From Catellatospora citrea (GTDB lineage Bacteria; Actinomycetota; Actinomycetes; Mycobacteriales; Micromonosporaceae), in assembly GCF_003610235.1 (NCBI RefSeq), contig NZ_RAPR01000001.1, positions 8,246,001 through 8,310,000 of the forward strand: a stretch of DNA of 64,000 nucleotides, in the 5' to 3' direction. Below the pieces are notes generated by a model. That model worked only from the letters and a program-made list of their open reading frames with translations, did no database searches and was not told where the DNA came from. Of this stretch, positions 36,074 through 45,140 are shown piece by piece; positions within the stretch are counted from its first letter, which is position 1, and each line of letters opens with the position of its first letter. The position numbers and the translations under genes were made by a program.

Positions 36074-36934
36074 TCACGGCGCCGTCGCCGTGATGAGCCA
36101 GAGTCCGGACGGCAGTCGATAGCCGGTCCGCGGTTGACGGAACCGCTCGAGCAGCCCGGCCGCTGCGGCACGGGCGGCGGCCTGCTGCGATGGCGGGGCT
36201 GCCCGGTATGCGGCCCCGGCGGGTCCGATCTCGATCAGCCATGCGGCCACGCCGTCGGGGTCGTCGGGCGCCTCCATGACCACGTCGTGCGGTTCGACGG
36301 TGATCGCGTCGAAGCCCGCCGCGGTGAGGATCCGGCGCACCCGGGCGGGGTCGGCGAACGCGAACGGGCCGGGCTCGTCGCCGACCGGCAGCGGCGGCAG
36401 TGCCGCCACCTGGGGCGCGGCGCCGAGGACCGCGAGCGGCAGCCACGGGTTCGCCGGGCCGTCCCGGAATACGGTCGCGGCCAGCCGTCCACCGGGGCGC
36501 AGCGCGCGCCGGAGGTTGACGCAGCCGGCGACCGGGTCGGCGAGCAGCATCAACGCCATCCGGGAGTACACCGCGTCGAACGGCGCTCCCGGAAGGTCCG
36601 CCGCGGTCTCGACGTCGGCGGCGGCGAACCGCAGACCTGGATGGCGCTCGGGAGGGAACCTGGTCGCCGCCGCGGCCACCATGGACTCCGCCAGGTCGAC
36701 GCCGAGCGCCGCCCCGGTCGGCCCCACCGCCGCCGCGAGTTCCGCGGTGGTGCCCCCGCAGCCGCAGCCCACGTCCAGCACGCGCTCGCCGGGCCGCGGG
36801 CTCAGCCGGGCCATCGCGACCGCGCCCAGCGGCCTGCCGAGCTCGTCCTGGCGGTCGGCGTGCCGGATCCAGCCGGGTGCGGCCTGTGCCCAGAACGCGC
36901 TGTTGCGGGCGCGCAGCCCGGCGGTGTCGGTCAT
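36074..36934 (-). CDS. SAM-dependent methyltransferase
   Basis: A 286-residue class I methyltransferase. VLDVGCGCGGTTAELA is motif I, GVDLAESMV motif II, FAAADVETA motif III and FDAVYSRMALMLL motif IV, with RALRPGGRLAATVF after it. It belongs to the UbiE/Methyltransf_25-like group. Its ATG shares one base with the stop of the ABM gene (TGATG), so the two are co-translated. It is controlled together with that gene from the TetR divergon. Confidence 0.93.
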   Translation of the reverse strand: MTDTAGLRARNSAFWAQAAPGWIRHADRQDELGRPLGAVAMARLSPRPGERVLDVGCGCGGTTAELAAAVGPTGAALGVDLAESMVAAAATRFPPERHPGLRFAAADVETAADLPGAPFDAVYSRMALMLLADPVAGCVNLRRALRPGGRLAATVFRDGPANPWLPLAVLGAAPQVAALPPLPVGDEPGPFAFADPARVRRILTAAGFDAITVEPHDVVMEAPDDPDGVAAWLIEIGPAGAAYRAAPPSQQAAARAAAAGLLERFRQPRTGYRLPSGLWLITATAP

Positions 36935-37227
36935 CAGAACGGCAGCTCTGCGCCGTCGACGGTCATCGCCCGGAATCCGGCGCTCTTGGCCGCGTCGAAG
37001 CCTTCGGACTGGGCGGCCAGGCCCGCGGCGCGCACCAACCGCTCGGACTGGAAACGCCGGAACGCCGCCTCGTCCTGCCAGACGTTGATGATCCGCCAGC
37101 CGTCCTCGGTCGGCCCGGCGACGTGAGCAAGCAGGCCCGGCGGACGGTCCGGGCCGAGATGCTGCTCGACCAGCCGGTATTCGGCTTCGCTCACGCCGGG
37201 CATCTCCTGGAGCACACCGAACGGCAT
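36934..37227 (-). CDS. ABM-domain protein
   Basis: A 97-residue small alpha/beta-barrel protein resembling the antibiotic biosynthesis monooxygenase fold (PGVSEAEYRLVEQHL; GWRIINVWQDEAAFRRFQSERL). Members act as cofactor-free oxygenases or are simply stress-related. It starts 59 bases from the divergent TetR gene, with a palindrome between them, so it is the likely repression target. The reaction is unknown. Confidence 0.8.
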   Translation of the reverse strand: MPFGVLQEMPGVSEAEYRLVEQHLGPDRPPGLLAHVAGPTEDGWRIINVWQDEAAFRRFQSERLVRAAGLAAQSEGFDAAKSAGFRAMTVDGAELPF

Positions 37228-37243
37228 ACGACCACATCCTTTG

Positions 37244-37262
37244 GTTAGAGTTACGCTCTAAC
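37244..37262. promoter_or_regulatory. TetR operator candidate
   Basis: GTTAGAG (37244-37250) and CTCTAAC (37256-37262) form a perfect inverted repeat around TTACG, in the 58-base gap between the divergent ABM and TetR genes. A second TAGAG follows at 37266-37270. Confidence 0.8.
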
Positions 37263-37273
37263 GAATAGAGCAC

Positions 37274-37279
37274 TACAGT
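37274..37279 (+). promoter_or_regulatory. Putative -10 box TACAGT of TetR gene
   Basis: TACAGT ends 6 bases before GTG 37286, the leaderless layout seen at other genes here. The operator palindrome lies just upstream, where it would block polymerase. Confidence 0.5.
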
Positions 37280-37285
37280 GAGGCG

Positions 37286-37921
37286 GTGGCTGTCAAGAGG
37301 CGGTACGAGTCGGAGCGGCGACAGGAGCAGGCCCGCCAGACCCGGCGCGCGATCCTGGACGCGGCCGGCCGGCTGTTCGCCGAGGCGGGATATGCCGCGA
37401 CCCCGCTGACCGCCGTCGCCGCCGAAGCGGGCGTGGCGGTCCAGACCGTCTACGCGGTGTTCGGCAGTAAGCGCCAGCTGCTGTCCGATCTGGTCGACGT
37501 GACGACCGCCGGCGACGACGAGCCGGTGGCGTTGCCCGACCGCGCCTTCGTCGCCGAGATCCAGGCCCTGGCCGATCCGCGGGCCAAGCTGGTGCGCTAT
37601 GCCAGACAGATCGCCGAGGTCCACCAGCGCAACGCCGCGGTGATGGTCGCGCTGGCGGGGGCGGCGACCGCCGACGCCGACGCCGCGGCGATCTGGCGCA
37701 AGAGCGTGGAGGAGCGGCGGCGCGGCATGACGATGTTCGCCGCGGAACTCGTCGCGACCGGCGGCGTGCGTCCCGAACACGACGTGGACAGCGTCGCCGA
37801 CGTGCTGTGGCTGGCGATGGACGCGCGCAACTACGACTGGCTGGTACGCACGCGCGGCTGGTCCGTCGAACGGTTCCAACGCTGGTACGCCGACACCGTC
37901 GGCGCCGCCGTGCTGGCCTGA
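37286..37921 (+). CDS. TetR-family transcriptional regulator
   Basis: A 211-residue regulator. The N-terminal HTH is typical: RAILDAAGRLFAEAGYAATPLTAVAAEAGVAVQTVYAVFGSKRQLL. The C-terminal ligand domain is all-helical with no recognisable inducer site. It is divergent from the ABM-methyltransferase pair across a short gap with a perfect palindrome, so it most likely represses that pair and itself. It is convergent with the FAD monooxygenase. Confidence 0.95.
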   Translation: MAVKRRYESERRQEQARQTRRAILDAAGRLFAEAGYAATPLTAVAAEAGVAVQTVYAVFGSKRQLLSDLVDVTTAGDDEPVALPDRAFVAEIQALADPRAKLVRYARQIAEVHQRNAAVMVALAGAATADADAAAIWRKSVEERRRGMTMFAAELVATGGVRPEHDVDSVADVLWLAMDARNYDWLVRTRGWSVERFQRWYADTVGAAVLA

Positions 37922-37928
37922 GCCGGGC

Positions 37929-39131
37929 TCACCGTCTGCGCAGGCCGGTGTAGTCGGGCAGGTCGATCCGGTCGGCGGGCGGCGACAGGAAGCGGGCGGC
38001 GACGCGCTGCACCACCGGGTTGGCGGCGGTGGCCAGCAGCGTGTTGAGCACACCGATCCCGACCCGGCTGCGCGGGTGCGCGATGCGCGGCGTGAACGGC
38101 GGCAGGTGCTGGGCCTGCGCGACGTACGGCCGCATGATGCGCTCGTATGCGGCGAACGCGTCGCGGTGCGAGCTGTGCGAGGCCAGTTCACCGGCCAGCA
38201 CGTACGCCCCGACCAGGGCCAGGCTGGTGCCCATGCCGCTGATCGGTGAGGCGCAGTAGCCCGCGTCGCCGACCAGGGCGACCCGGCCCCTGCTCCAGCG
38301 CGGCGCGCGCACCTGGCCGACCAGTTCGCAGTAGAACTCGTCGGCGTCGCCGAGGGCGCGCAGCACGCGGGGCGCCTCCCAGCCGACACCGGCGAAGACA
38401 CGGCGGAGCAGTTCCTTCTGCTCGCCGACCGGGAGCCGTTCGTAGCCGCGAGGCGGGCACAGGAACGACATCAGCGCCCTGGTCGTGCCGAGGTTGTCCG
38501 GGCGCAGCGCGACGACCCGGCCGCCGGGCGCGTTGTGCCAGCGCGCCCACGAGCCGTCCGAGGCGGCGCGGGGGACGGTGAGATAGGACGTGTAGAGCCC
38601 GAGCGGCACCACCCGCGCCTCGCCGCCGAACACCAGCCCCCGCGTCGTGGAGCCGATGCCGTCAGCCGCGACGACCAGGTCGAAGGACCGGTCGGCGCCG
38701 TGCGCGAACGACACCCGGACCCCGTCGTCGCGGTCGTCGACCGCGGTGATGCGATCGCCGAAGACGTACTCAGTGTGCCCGCGGGTGCGTTCGTGGAGCA
38801 GCCCGGCCAACTCGCCCCGCAGGATCTCCAACTCGGCGACGAAACCCTCCCCGCCGAACGCCTGCGCGGGGAACGCGGCCTTGACCCGGTTTCGCGCGTC
38901 GACGAAGGCGACCCCGTCCTCGCTGGTGGAGCGGGCCCGGACGGCATCCTCGATGCCCATCCGACGGGCCACGGTGCGGCCCGCACCGCGCAGGTCGACC
39001 GTCTGCCCGCCGGGACGGATGCCGTCATGCCGCTCGACGACCACCGCGGTCATCCCGTACTCGTGCAGCCAGTGGGCCAGCGCGGGACCGGCGATGCTCG
39101 CGCCGGAGACCAGGACCCGGCGGCCGGTCAT
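37929..39131 (-). CDS. FAD-dependent monooxygenase
   Basis: A 400-residue flavoprotein of the para-hydroxybenzoate hydroxylase/TetX-like group. VLVSGASIAGPALAHWL is the FAD-binding motif (G-x-S-x-x-G variant), DLVVAADGIGSTTR the DG motif and VALVGDAGYCASPISGMGTSLAL the second FAD contact. AGGAGG stands 7 bases before ATG 39131. Such enzymes hydroxylate aromatic or polyketide-like substrates. The substrate and any role in drug modification cannot be read from the sequence. Confidence 0.93.
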   Translation of the reverse strand: MTGRRVLVSGASIAGPALAHWLHEYGMTAVVVERHDGIRPGGQTVDLRGAGRTVARRMGIEDAVRARSTSEDGVAFVDARNRVKAAFPAQAFGGEGFVAELEILRGELAGLLHERTRGHTEYVFGDRITAVDDRDDGVRVSFAHGADRSFDLVVAADGIGSTTRGLVFGGEARVVPLGLYTSYLTVPRAASDGSWARWHNAPGGRVVALRPDNLGTTRALMSFLCPPRGYERLPVGEQKELLRRVFAGVGWEAPRVLRALGDADEFYCELVGQVRAPRWSRGRVALVGDAGYCASPISGMGTSLALVGAYVLAGELASHSSHRDAFAAYERIMRPYVAQAQHLPPFTPRIAHPRSRVGIGVLNTLLATAANPVVQRVAARFLSPPADRIDLPDYTGLRRR

Positions 39132-39330
39132 CGGTGTTCCTCCTGTGCCTGTGCGCCGGTCACCGCCCTGCGAGCCGCAACCGACCGGCACCAGTCTTCC
39201 CGACGCGGAGCGGGTGATCCAGTGACGTGGCCGTGGCGCCGGGCAGCGGTGCGCATCCGCTCGCCCGATCCCGACGAACTCGTCGCCGGCCGCGGGCGGC
39301 ACCGACTGCACCGCCGGGAGCAGCGGGGAC

Positions 39331-39336
39331 TACCGT
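39331..39336 (+). promoter_or_regulatory. Putative -10 box TACCGT
   Basis: TACCGT ends 6 bases before GTG 39343 with no Shine-Dalgarno, another leaderless-type start. Confidence 0.45.
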
Positions 39337-39342
39337 TGCCGG

Positions 39343-40185
39343 GTGGACCCTGATCAGCGCGCACTCAAGGACGGCGACCTCGACACGCGCGAGGAGCACC
39401 TGTACCGCCTCCTCGACCGCGCGAAGGCCGACGGCGACGCATCCGCACTGGCCGCACTGCGCGCCCTCGTGCGCGACTACCCGAACTACCACCGCTCGCT
39501 GTACAGCCGGGCGATGAACCAGGCCGAGGTCTTCGTCGACGCGTCGCTGGCCGAGCCGCTGCTCGCCGCGCTGGCCGACACCCGCTACAACTGCCAGGCC
39601 TGGGCGGCGATGGGATGCGCCGCGCTGCGGCTGCCCGAGGCGGTGCCCGGCCTGATGGCGCTGCTGGAACGCGGCGACTGGATGGCCCAGGAGCAGGCCG
39701 TACGCGCGCTGGGCGGCATCGGCGACGAGTCCGCGGTGCCCGCGCTGGTCCCGGCGCTGTGGTCCGAGCCCGAGTGGCTGCGTGAGCGCGCCGCCGACGC
39801 GCTGGCCTCGATCGGCGGCGAGGAGGCGCTGACGGCGCTGTGGGAGGCGTTCGAGCACCGCGGCTTCACCCGGATCGGCTATGTCGCCAGCGCGCTGTCG
39901 AAGTTCACGCCCGACGTCATCCCGAGACTGCTCGCGGCAGCCGACGACGATGACCCGGACCTGCGCTACTGGGCCGCCGTCGCGCTCGGCTCGACCGGTG
40001 ACCCGAGCGTGGTGCCGACGCTGGAGCGCCTCATGGACCAGGACAAGGGCCAGACGGTGTTCGACGGCTGGGTCAGCGTCGCGGCGAAGAAGGCCCTGCG
40101 CACCCAGCGCCGCATCCAGGCCGCGATCGCGGCCCGGTCCGGCGAGGACGGCGGACAGGCCGACGGCGAGGACCCGGCCCGGTAG
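39343..40185 (+). CDS. HEAT-repeat protein
   Basis: A 280-residue helical-repeat protein. Successive ~31-residue HEAT units are visible (VPGLMALLERGDWMAQEQAVRALGGIGDE; VPALVPALWSEPEWLRERAADALASIGGE; IPRLLAAADDDDPDLRYWAAVALGSTGD). It has no signal peptide. Such proteins are scaffolds or lyases; no catalytic motif is apparent. GTG 39343 is supported by the leaderless -10. It is convergent with the ABC transporter operon. Confidence 0.9.
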   Translation: MDPDQRALKDGDLDTREEHLYRLLDRAKADGDASALAALRALVRDYPNYHRSLYSRAMNQAEVFVDASLAEPLLAALADTRYNCQAWAAMGCAALRLPEAVPGLMALLERGDWMAQEQAVRALGGIGDESAVPALVPALWSEPEWLRERAADALASIGGEEALTALWEAFEHRGFTRIGYVASALSKFTPDVIPRLLAAADDDDPDLRYWAAVALGSTGDPSVVPTLERLMDQDKGQTVFDGWVSVAAKKALRTQRRIQAAIAARSGEDGGQADGEDPAR

Positions 40186-40227
40186 GCGGCGCTTGCCCGC
40201 AGCAGGCAAGCTGCGGGCTCGGCGTGG

Positions 40228-42012
40228 TCATGAGTCGCGGCGGCCGGACCAGGCGCGCCAGAGTTCGGCGTAGCGGCCGTCGGGGACCTCGCGCAGCTCG
40301 TCGTGGGAGCCGCTCTCCACGATGCGGCCCTCGTCGAGCACCACCACCCGGTCGGCGAGCGCCGCCTGGGTGAGCCGGTGCGCGACCAGCAGGCCGGTGC
40401 GGCCGTGCAGTGCGGCGGCGACGGACGCCTCCAGGACCCGTGCCCCGGCGCTGCCCGCCTCGGCGGTCGCCTCGTCGAGCACGGCGACGGCGGGATCGGC
40501 CAGCACGAGGCGGGCGAGGGCGAGCTGCTGCGCCTGCGCGGCGGTGAGCCGGTGCCCGCCCTCACCGACCACGGTGGACAGGCCGTCGGGCAGCGCGGTC
40601 ACCCACTCCGCCGCGCCGACCCGCTCCAGCGCGGCGGTCAGGTCCGCGTCGGACGCGTCGGGGCGGGCCAGGCGCAGGTCCTCGGCGAGCGTGCCCGCGA
40701 AGACGTACACCTCCTGGGTGATCAGCGCGACGGCCCGGCGGCCGGCCGGGTCGAGGTCGCCGATGCCGACCCCGCCGACCCGGATGCTGCCCGACGTCGG
40801 CTCGTGCACGCCCGCGAAAAGCCCGGCCAGGGTACTCTTGCCGGCGCCGCTCGCGCCGACCAGCGCCACCCGCTGCCCGGCGGGCACCGCGATGGTGACG
40901 GCATGCAGCACCGGACGGTCCGCGGTGTACGCGTGGCTCACCGCGTCGGCGTGCAGGGACGCGTCGGCCGGCGTACGCGGCGCGGGCGGCGCCACGGGCT
41001 CGGGCAGGTCGGCGACGCCGACGATGCGGACCAGCGCGGCGGTCGCCGCCTGCACGTCGTCGATCAGCCCGAGCGCGATGTTGACCGGCGTGAACAGGTT
41101 GTGGAAGTACAGCGCCGCGGCCGTGGCCGCGCCGATGGTGACCTCGCCCGAGCGCACCAGCAGGAAACCGGTGGCCAGCACCGCGGACAGGCCGATGAAC
41201 TCGGCCAGGTTGAGCCGGGCGTAGAAGCGGGTGACCAGGTTGACCCCGCGCATGGTCAGGTCGACGGCGTCCTGCGAGCGCCCGGTGACCCGGCCCAGGT
41301 GCTGCTCGCGGCGGCGCAGCGCGCGGACCGTCGGCGCGCCGCCGATGGTCTCCAGGAGCTGCTGCTGCTGGGCGCCGACGGCGATGCGCTGGCGGGCGTA
41401 CAGCGGCAGGGCCCGGCCGCCGTACCACCAGACGGTGTAGAGCTGCACGGGTGCGGCGAGCAGTGCGGCGAGCATGAAGCGCCAGTCGAGCACGGCGAGC
41501 CCGGCCAGGGTGAGGCCGATCGCCAGCAGCGACCGGGCCAGCTCGGGCAGGCCGGAGCGGACCACGGAGGCGACGGCGTTGAGGTCGTTGCCGGCGCGGG
41601 AGGTCAGGTCACCGGAGCCGGCCCGCTCGACCTGCCCGAGGGGCAGCCGCAGCGCCCGGTCGAGGAAACGTTCCCGCAGCTCGGCCAGGGCGCCTTCGCC
41701 GAGCCGGGCGATCAGGGTGAGGCCGTACGCGGTGGCGGCTCCGGACAGGACGGCGATCACGGCGAGGGCGACGACCGGGGTGGTGATCGCGGACGCGGGC
41801 GCGCCGGTGGTGACGAGGTCGACCACGTGGCCGAGCAGCGGCGCGACGGCCAGCCCGACGGCGGTGGCGGCGGTCAGCACGAACAGCCCGGCCGCGGCCA
41901 GCCGGCGGCGCGGCCGCAGCAGCGCGCGTACCGCCGCGACAGCCTGCTTGCCGGTGGCGGTGGGCAGCAGTTCCCGCTGCTCGGTCATGGGGGTTGCCTC
42001 CTGGCCGGTCAT
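40228..42012 (-). CDS. ABC exporter, half-transporter with functional ATP site
   Basis: A 594-residue fused TM-NBD exporter subunit. Six TM helices occupy residues ~40-310. The NBD has a good Walker A (GASGAGKST), Q-loop (LITQEVYVF), Walker B (VAVLDEAT, Glu present) and switch His (VAHRL), but its signature motif is degenerate (RLTAAQ instead of LSGGQ). It pairs with the upstream half, which shows the opposite pattern. ATG 42012 overlaps the partner's stop (ATGA). In this siderophore locus it most likely exports the peptide or moves the ferri-siderophore. Confidence 0.93.
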   Translation of the reverse strand: MTGQEATPMTEQRELLPTATGKQAVAAVRALLRPRRRLAAAGLFVLTAATAVGLAVAPLLGHVVDLVTTGAPASAITTPVVALAVIAVLSGAATAYGLTLIARLGEGALAELRERFLDRALRLPLGQVERAGSGDLTSRAGNDLNAVASVVRSGLPELARSLLAIGLTLAGLAVLDWRFMLAALLAAPVQLYTVWWYGGRALPLYARQRIAVGAQQQQLLETIGGAPTVRALRRREQHLGRVTGRSQDAVDLTMRGVNLVTRFYARLNLAEFIGLSAVLATGFLLVRSGEVTIGAATAAALYFHNLFTPVNIALGLIDDVQAATAALVRIVGVADLPEPVAPPAPRTPADASLHADAVSHAYTADRPVLHAVTIAVPAGQRVALVGASGAGKSTLAGLFAGVHEPTSGSIRVGGVGIGDLDPAGRRAVALITQEVYVFAGTLAEDLRLARPDASDADLTAALERVGAAEWVTALPDGLSTVVGEGGHRLTAAQAQQLALARLVLADPAVAVLDEATAEAGSAGARVLEASVAAALHGRTGLLVAHRLTQAALADRVVVLDEGRIVESGSHDELREVPDGRYAELWRAWSGRRDS

Positions 42013-43808
42013 GCCAGCACCGTCGCGCGGTAGCCGGTGTGCTCGCGTACGAGCTGTTCGTGGGTGCCGGTCGCGGTGAGCGCGCCGTCGGCGACGAAGT
42101 GGACGGTGTCGGCGGCGGCCAGCAGCGCCGGGCTGGTGGTGATGACGACGGTGGTGCGCCCGGCGCGCAGGCGACGTAGGCCGTGCACGATGCGCAGCTC
42201 GGTGACGGCGTCGACGGCGGTGGTGGGCTCGTGCAGCACCAGCACCGGGGCGTCGGCGGCCAGGGCACGGGCCAGGGCGACGCGCTGCCGCTGCCCGCCC
42301 GACAGCGACCGGCCGCGCTCGGCGAGTGCCCCGTCGACGCCGCCGGCCATGGTCGCGGCGACCTCGTCCGCGCCGGACGCGGCCAGCGCCGCGGTGAGCA
42401 GCTCGTCGGACCCGGCCGAAGCCGCGGCGAGCGAGCTGCTGCCGGTGGAGGCGGCCGGGGTGCGCGGCGCTGCCGGACCGGTGCGCTGCTGGGGCAGGCC
42501 GCTCCGGTCGGCGGACGCGGTGCTCGGGACCGCCGGAGTCAGGACGTTGTCGCGCAGGGTGCCCTCGAACAGTTCGGCGTCGTGGGCGGCGACCAGCAGC
42601 GCGGCGCGTACCGCGTCGGGGTCCAGGGTGGACAGGTCGTGGCCGTCCAGGGTGATGGTGCCCGACTCGGGTTCGCGTTCGCGGCCCAGCAGGTCGACCA
42701 GCGCCTCGGCGTGGGCGGGGTCGGCGGTGACGACGCCGACGAGCTGGCCGGCGGCGACGTCGAGGTCGAGGTCGCGCAGCCCGGCGTGGGTGAGGCCGCG
42801 TACGGTGAGACGACCGGTGACCGGGCCGGGCAGCGGGGCGTCGCCGCCGACGGCGGCGGGCGAGGCCAGCACCTCGGCGATGCGGACGGCGCTGCCGCGC
42901 CCCTGGGCGAGTTCCCCGTTGACCCAGACCAGCATGGACAGCGGCCCGATCAGGTACTGCGCCATGCCGACCGCGGCGATCAGCGCGCCGACGCTGATGG
43001 TGCCGTCGGCGGCCAGCCGCCCGCCGACCAGCGCCACGACGGCCAGGAACAGCCCGTTGACGGCGAGCAGGGTGCCGTCGTGCCAGCTCTTGGCGCGGGC
43101 GGCGTGCACGGTCGCGGTGAGCGCGGCGCGGCTGCTGAGCCGGTAGCGCTCGGCCGCCGCGCGTTCGGCGCCGATGCCCTTGAGCACCCGCAGGCCGCCG
43201 ACCATGTCGGCGGCGAGCCCGGCGGTGTGCGCGATCCTGTCCTGCTCCACCTCGCTGCGCCGCTGCAGGGGACGGCCCAGCAGGTGGGCCAGCCCCATCA
43301 TGAGCGGGGTGCCGAGCAGCACCAGCAGGCCGAGTGGCAGCGACACCCGCAGCAGTGCGACCGCGCCGACGGCCAGGCCCAGGACGCCGGCCACGCCGAG
43401 GGGCAGGGCCAGCGCGACCATGCCGACGCGCCCGGCGTCGCTGGTGGCGACGCTGGCCAGCGCGCCCGGCAGCCGGCCGGCGTCCGCCCCGCCGCGCCGG
43501 TCCAGGACCCGGTCGGTCAGGCGCACCCGCAGCACGTGTCCTGCCTGCTCGGCGGCGCGTTCGCCCAGCCGCGCGCCGAAGCGGAAGCTGAACGACAGGG
43601 TGACGAACACCGCCCCGAGCACGGCGAGCCATACCAGCAGCTCGCTGGAGCCGGTGCCGACGGCGCGGTCGACCACCACGCCGATCACCACCGGCACCAT
43701 GGCCTCGCCTGCCTGGTGGCCGGTGCTGAGCAGCGCGCTGCCGGTGATGCGGCCCGCCTGGCCGCGCAGGGCTTCGCGCAGCACGCGGCCGCCGGTCAGC
43801 TGTGGCAT
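42009..43808 (-). CDS. ABC exporter, half-transporter with degenerate ATP site
   Basis: A 599-residue TM-NBD subunit. TM helices span residues ~20-310. In the NBD the Walker A position reads [15 protein letters not shown] with no Gly-Lys-Ser/Thr; Walker B is VLVLHEPTT with His for Asp; the switch His is missing (VITTSPALL). The signature [15 protein letters not shown] is intact. A Ser/Ala/Pro-rich insert (~40 residues) precedes the signature helix. It therefore supplies only the signature half of the composite site formed with the downstream subunit. AGGAGG lies 5-6 bases before ATG 43808. Confidence 0.93.
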   Translation of the reverse strand: MPQLTGGRVLREALRGQAGRITGSALLSTGHQAGEAMVPVVIGVVVDRAVGTGSSELLVWLAVLGAVFVTLSFSFRFGARLGERAAEQAGHVLRVRLTDRVLDRRGGADAGRLPGALASVATSDAGRVGMVALALPLGVAGVLGLAVGAVALLRVSLPLGLLVLLGTPLMMGLAHLLGRPLQRRSEVEQDRIAHTAGLAADMVGGLRVLKGIGAERAAAERYRLSSRAALTATVHAARAKSWHDGTLLAVNGLFLAVVALVGGRLAADGTISVGALIAAVGMAQYLIGPLSMLVWVNGELAQGRGSAVRIAEVLASPAAVGGDAPLPGPVTGRLTVRGLTHAGLRDLDLDVAAGQLVGVVTADPAHAEALVDLLGREREPESGTITLDGHDLSTLDPDAVRAALLVAAHDAELFEGTLRDNVLTPAVPSTASADRSGLPQQRTGPAAPRTPAASTGSSSLAAASAGSDELLTAALAASGADEVAATMAGGVDGALAERGRSLSGGQRQRVALARALAADAPVLVLHEPTTAVDAVTELRIVHGLRRLRAGRTTVVITTSPALLAAADTVHFVADGALTATGTHEQLVREHTGYRATVLA

Positions 43809-43876
43809 GTCCCCTCCTGGGGGTCGGTGTGTCGGGGCGGCGGGTCGAACCGCGTGCGGGCGATGATCGGTGCCGG

Positions 43877-43902
43877 ACCGGCGGCGTGCGCCGGCCGCCG
43901 GT
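43877..43902. terminator. Hairpin between peptidase and ABC genes
   Basis: accggcggc (43877-43885) pairs with gccgccggt (43894-43902) in the 138-base gap upstream of the ABC genes. It may reduce read-through from the peptidase or be chance in GC-rich DNA. Confidence 0.4.
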
Positions 43903-43946
43903 GGGAGGCAGGTTACGTGCGCCGCCGCAGGCCGGGCGCGCTTCGG

Positions 43947-45140
43947 TCAGGCGCAGTGCGCCGCGGCGAGCCGGGCAAGGGTGGCGCCGGCCGCGACCAC
44001 CTCCGAGATCGGCACGTACTCGTCGGGGGCGTGGGCCAGCTCGATCGAGCCGGGTCCGTACTGGACCGTCGGGATGCCCGCCCCGGCGAGCAGCCGCAGG
44101 TCGCTGCCGTATGGCGCGCCCCACTGCTCGGGCGTGACCCCGGTGGCCCCGACGACGGCCGCGGTGAACGCCGGGTCGGGATTGCGGCCGGGCAGGAACT
44201 GCCCACCCCACCACTCGACGATGACCGGGTGCTCGGCCAGCCACGGGTCCGCGGCGCACGCCTTGCCGACGGCCGCTTCCAGCGCCGCCTTGGCCTGCGG
44301 CGCGGACTCGCCGAGGGCGACCCCGAAGCGGCCCTCGGCGACCAGCAGGTCGGGCACCGACGACGACCAGTCGCCCGCGTGCACGGTGCCGATCTCCAGC
44401 GCGTACGGCACGTCCCAGCGCCTCATCAGCGGGTCGACGTCGCGGATGCGGGCCGCTTCCAGCTCGCGGAGCGCGGCGAAGACGGGCAGGAACTTCTCCA
44501 CCGCGCTGACGCCCGCGGTGCGCCGGGACGCGTGCGCCGACACACCTGGCACACGCAGCCGGAACGTCAGCGCACCCGCGTTGGCGGGCACCACGGCCAG
44601 GCCGGTCGGCTCCGGGATGACGCACGCGTCGGCCCGCCACCCCCGGTCCAGCAGGCCGTACGTGCCCAGCCCGCCGTCCTCCTCACCGGCCACGCACGCG
44701 ATCAGCACGTCGCCGCGGGGGCGGTCGCGCTTCAGCTCGCGCATCGCGAACAGCGCCGCGACCAGGCCGCCCTTCATGTCGCAGGCGCCCCGGCCGTAGA
44801 GTCGGTCGCCGTCGACCCGGCCGCTGAACGGGTCGTCCGTCCAGGCGGCCAGGTCACCGGGCGGCACCACGTCGACGTGCCCGTTGAACATCAGCGACCG
44901 GCCGCCGCCGGTGCCGGGCAACCGCCCGACCAGCCCGTACGCCCGCTCCCGCGGGACCTCCATGCCGGGGAAGGCCGGCTGGGCGGCCAGCTCCGGCAGC
45001 GGCAGTTCCCACAGGTCGACGTCGAGGCCCTCGGCGCGCATCCAGTCGGCCAGCACCGCCTGGATGCCGGCCTCGTGCGGCGAGCCGCCGACGCTGGGGA
45101 TGCGGACCAGGTCGGACAGCAGCTGGGTCAGTTCCGTCAT
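43947..45140 (-). CDS. M20-family metallopeptidase (ArgE/DapE-like)
   Basis: A 397-residue zinc hydrolase. Metal ligands and catalytic residues are visible: NGHVDVVPPGD (His, Asp), GRGACDMKGG (Asp), GEEDGG (catalytic and ligand Glu), EPTG and SIELAHAPDE (last His). The dimerisation insert includes SAHASRRTAG. Family members remove N-acyl groups from amino acids (acetylornithine, succinyl-diaminopimelate) or hydrolyse dipeptides. ATG overlaps the formyltransferase stop (ATGA), a tight tie to the siderophore pathway. It could make or recycle ornithine derivatives or cut the siderophore; this is inference. Confidence 0.93.
   Translation of the reverse strand: MTELTQLLSDLVRIPSVGGSPHEAGIQAVLADWMRAEGLDVDLWELPLPELAAQPAFPGMEVPRERAYGLVGRLPGTGGGRSLMFNGHVDVVPPGDLAAWTDDPFSGRVDGDRLYGRGACDMKGGLVAALFAMRELKRDRPRGDVLIACVAGEEDGGLGTYGLLDRGWRADACVIPEPTGLAVVPANAGALTFRLRVPGVSAHASRRTAGVSAVEKFLPVFAALRELEAARIRDVDPLMRRWDVPYALEIGTVHAGDWSSSVPDLLVAEGRFGVALGESAPQAKAALEAAVGKACAADPWLAEHPVIVEWWGGQFLPGRNPDPAFTAAVVGATGVTPEQWGAPYGSDLRLLAGAGIPTVQYGPGSIELAHAPDEYVPISEVVAAGATLARLAAAHCA

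Noticed and set aside
37241..37262. ttggttagag... as an iron box
   Set aside because: The palindrome is GTTAGAG/CTCTAAC centred on TTACG, which fits a TetR operator and not the iron-box consensus.
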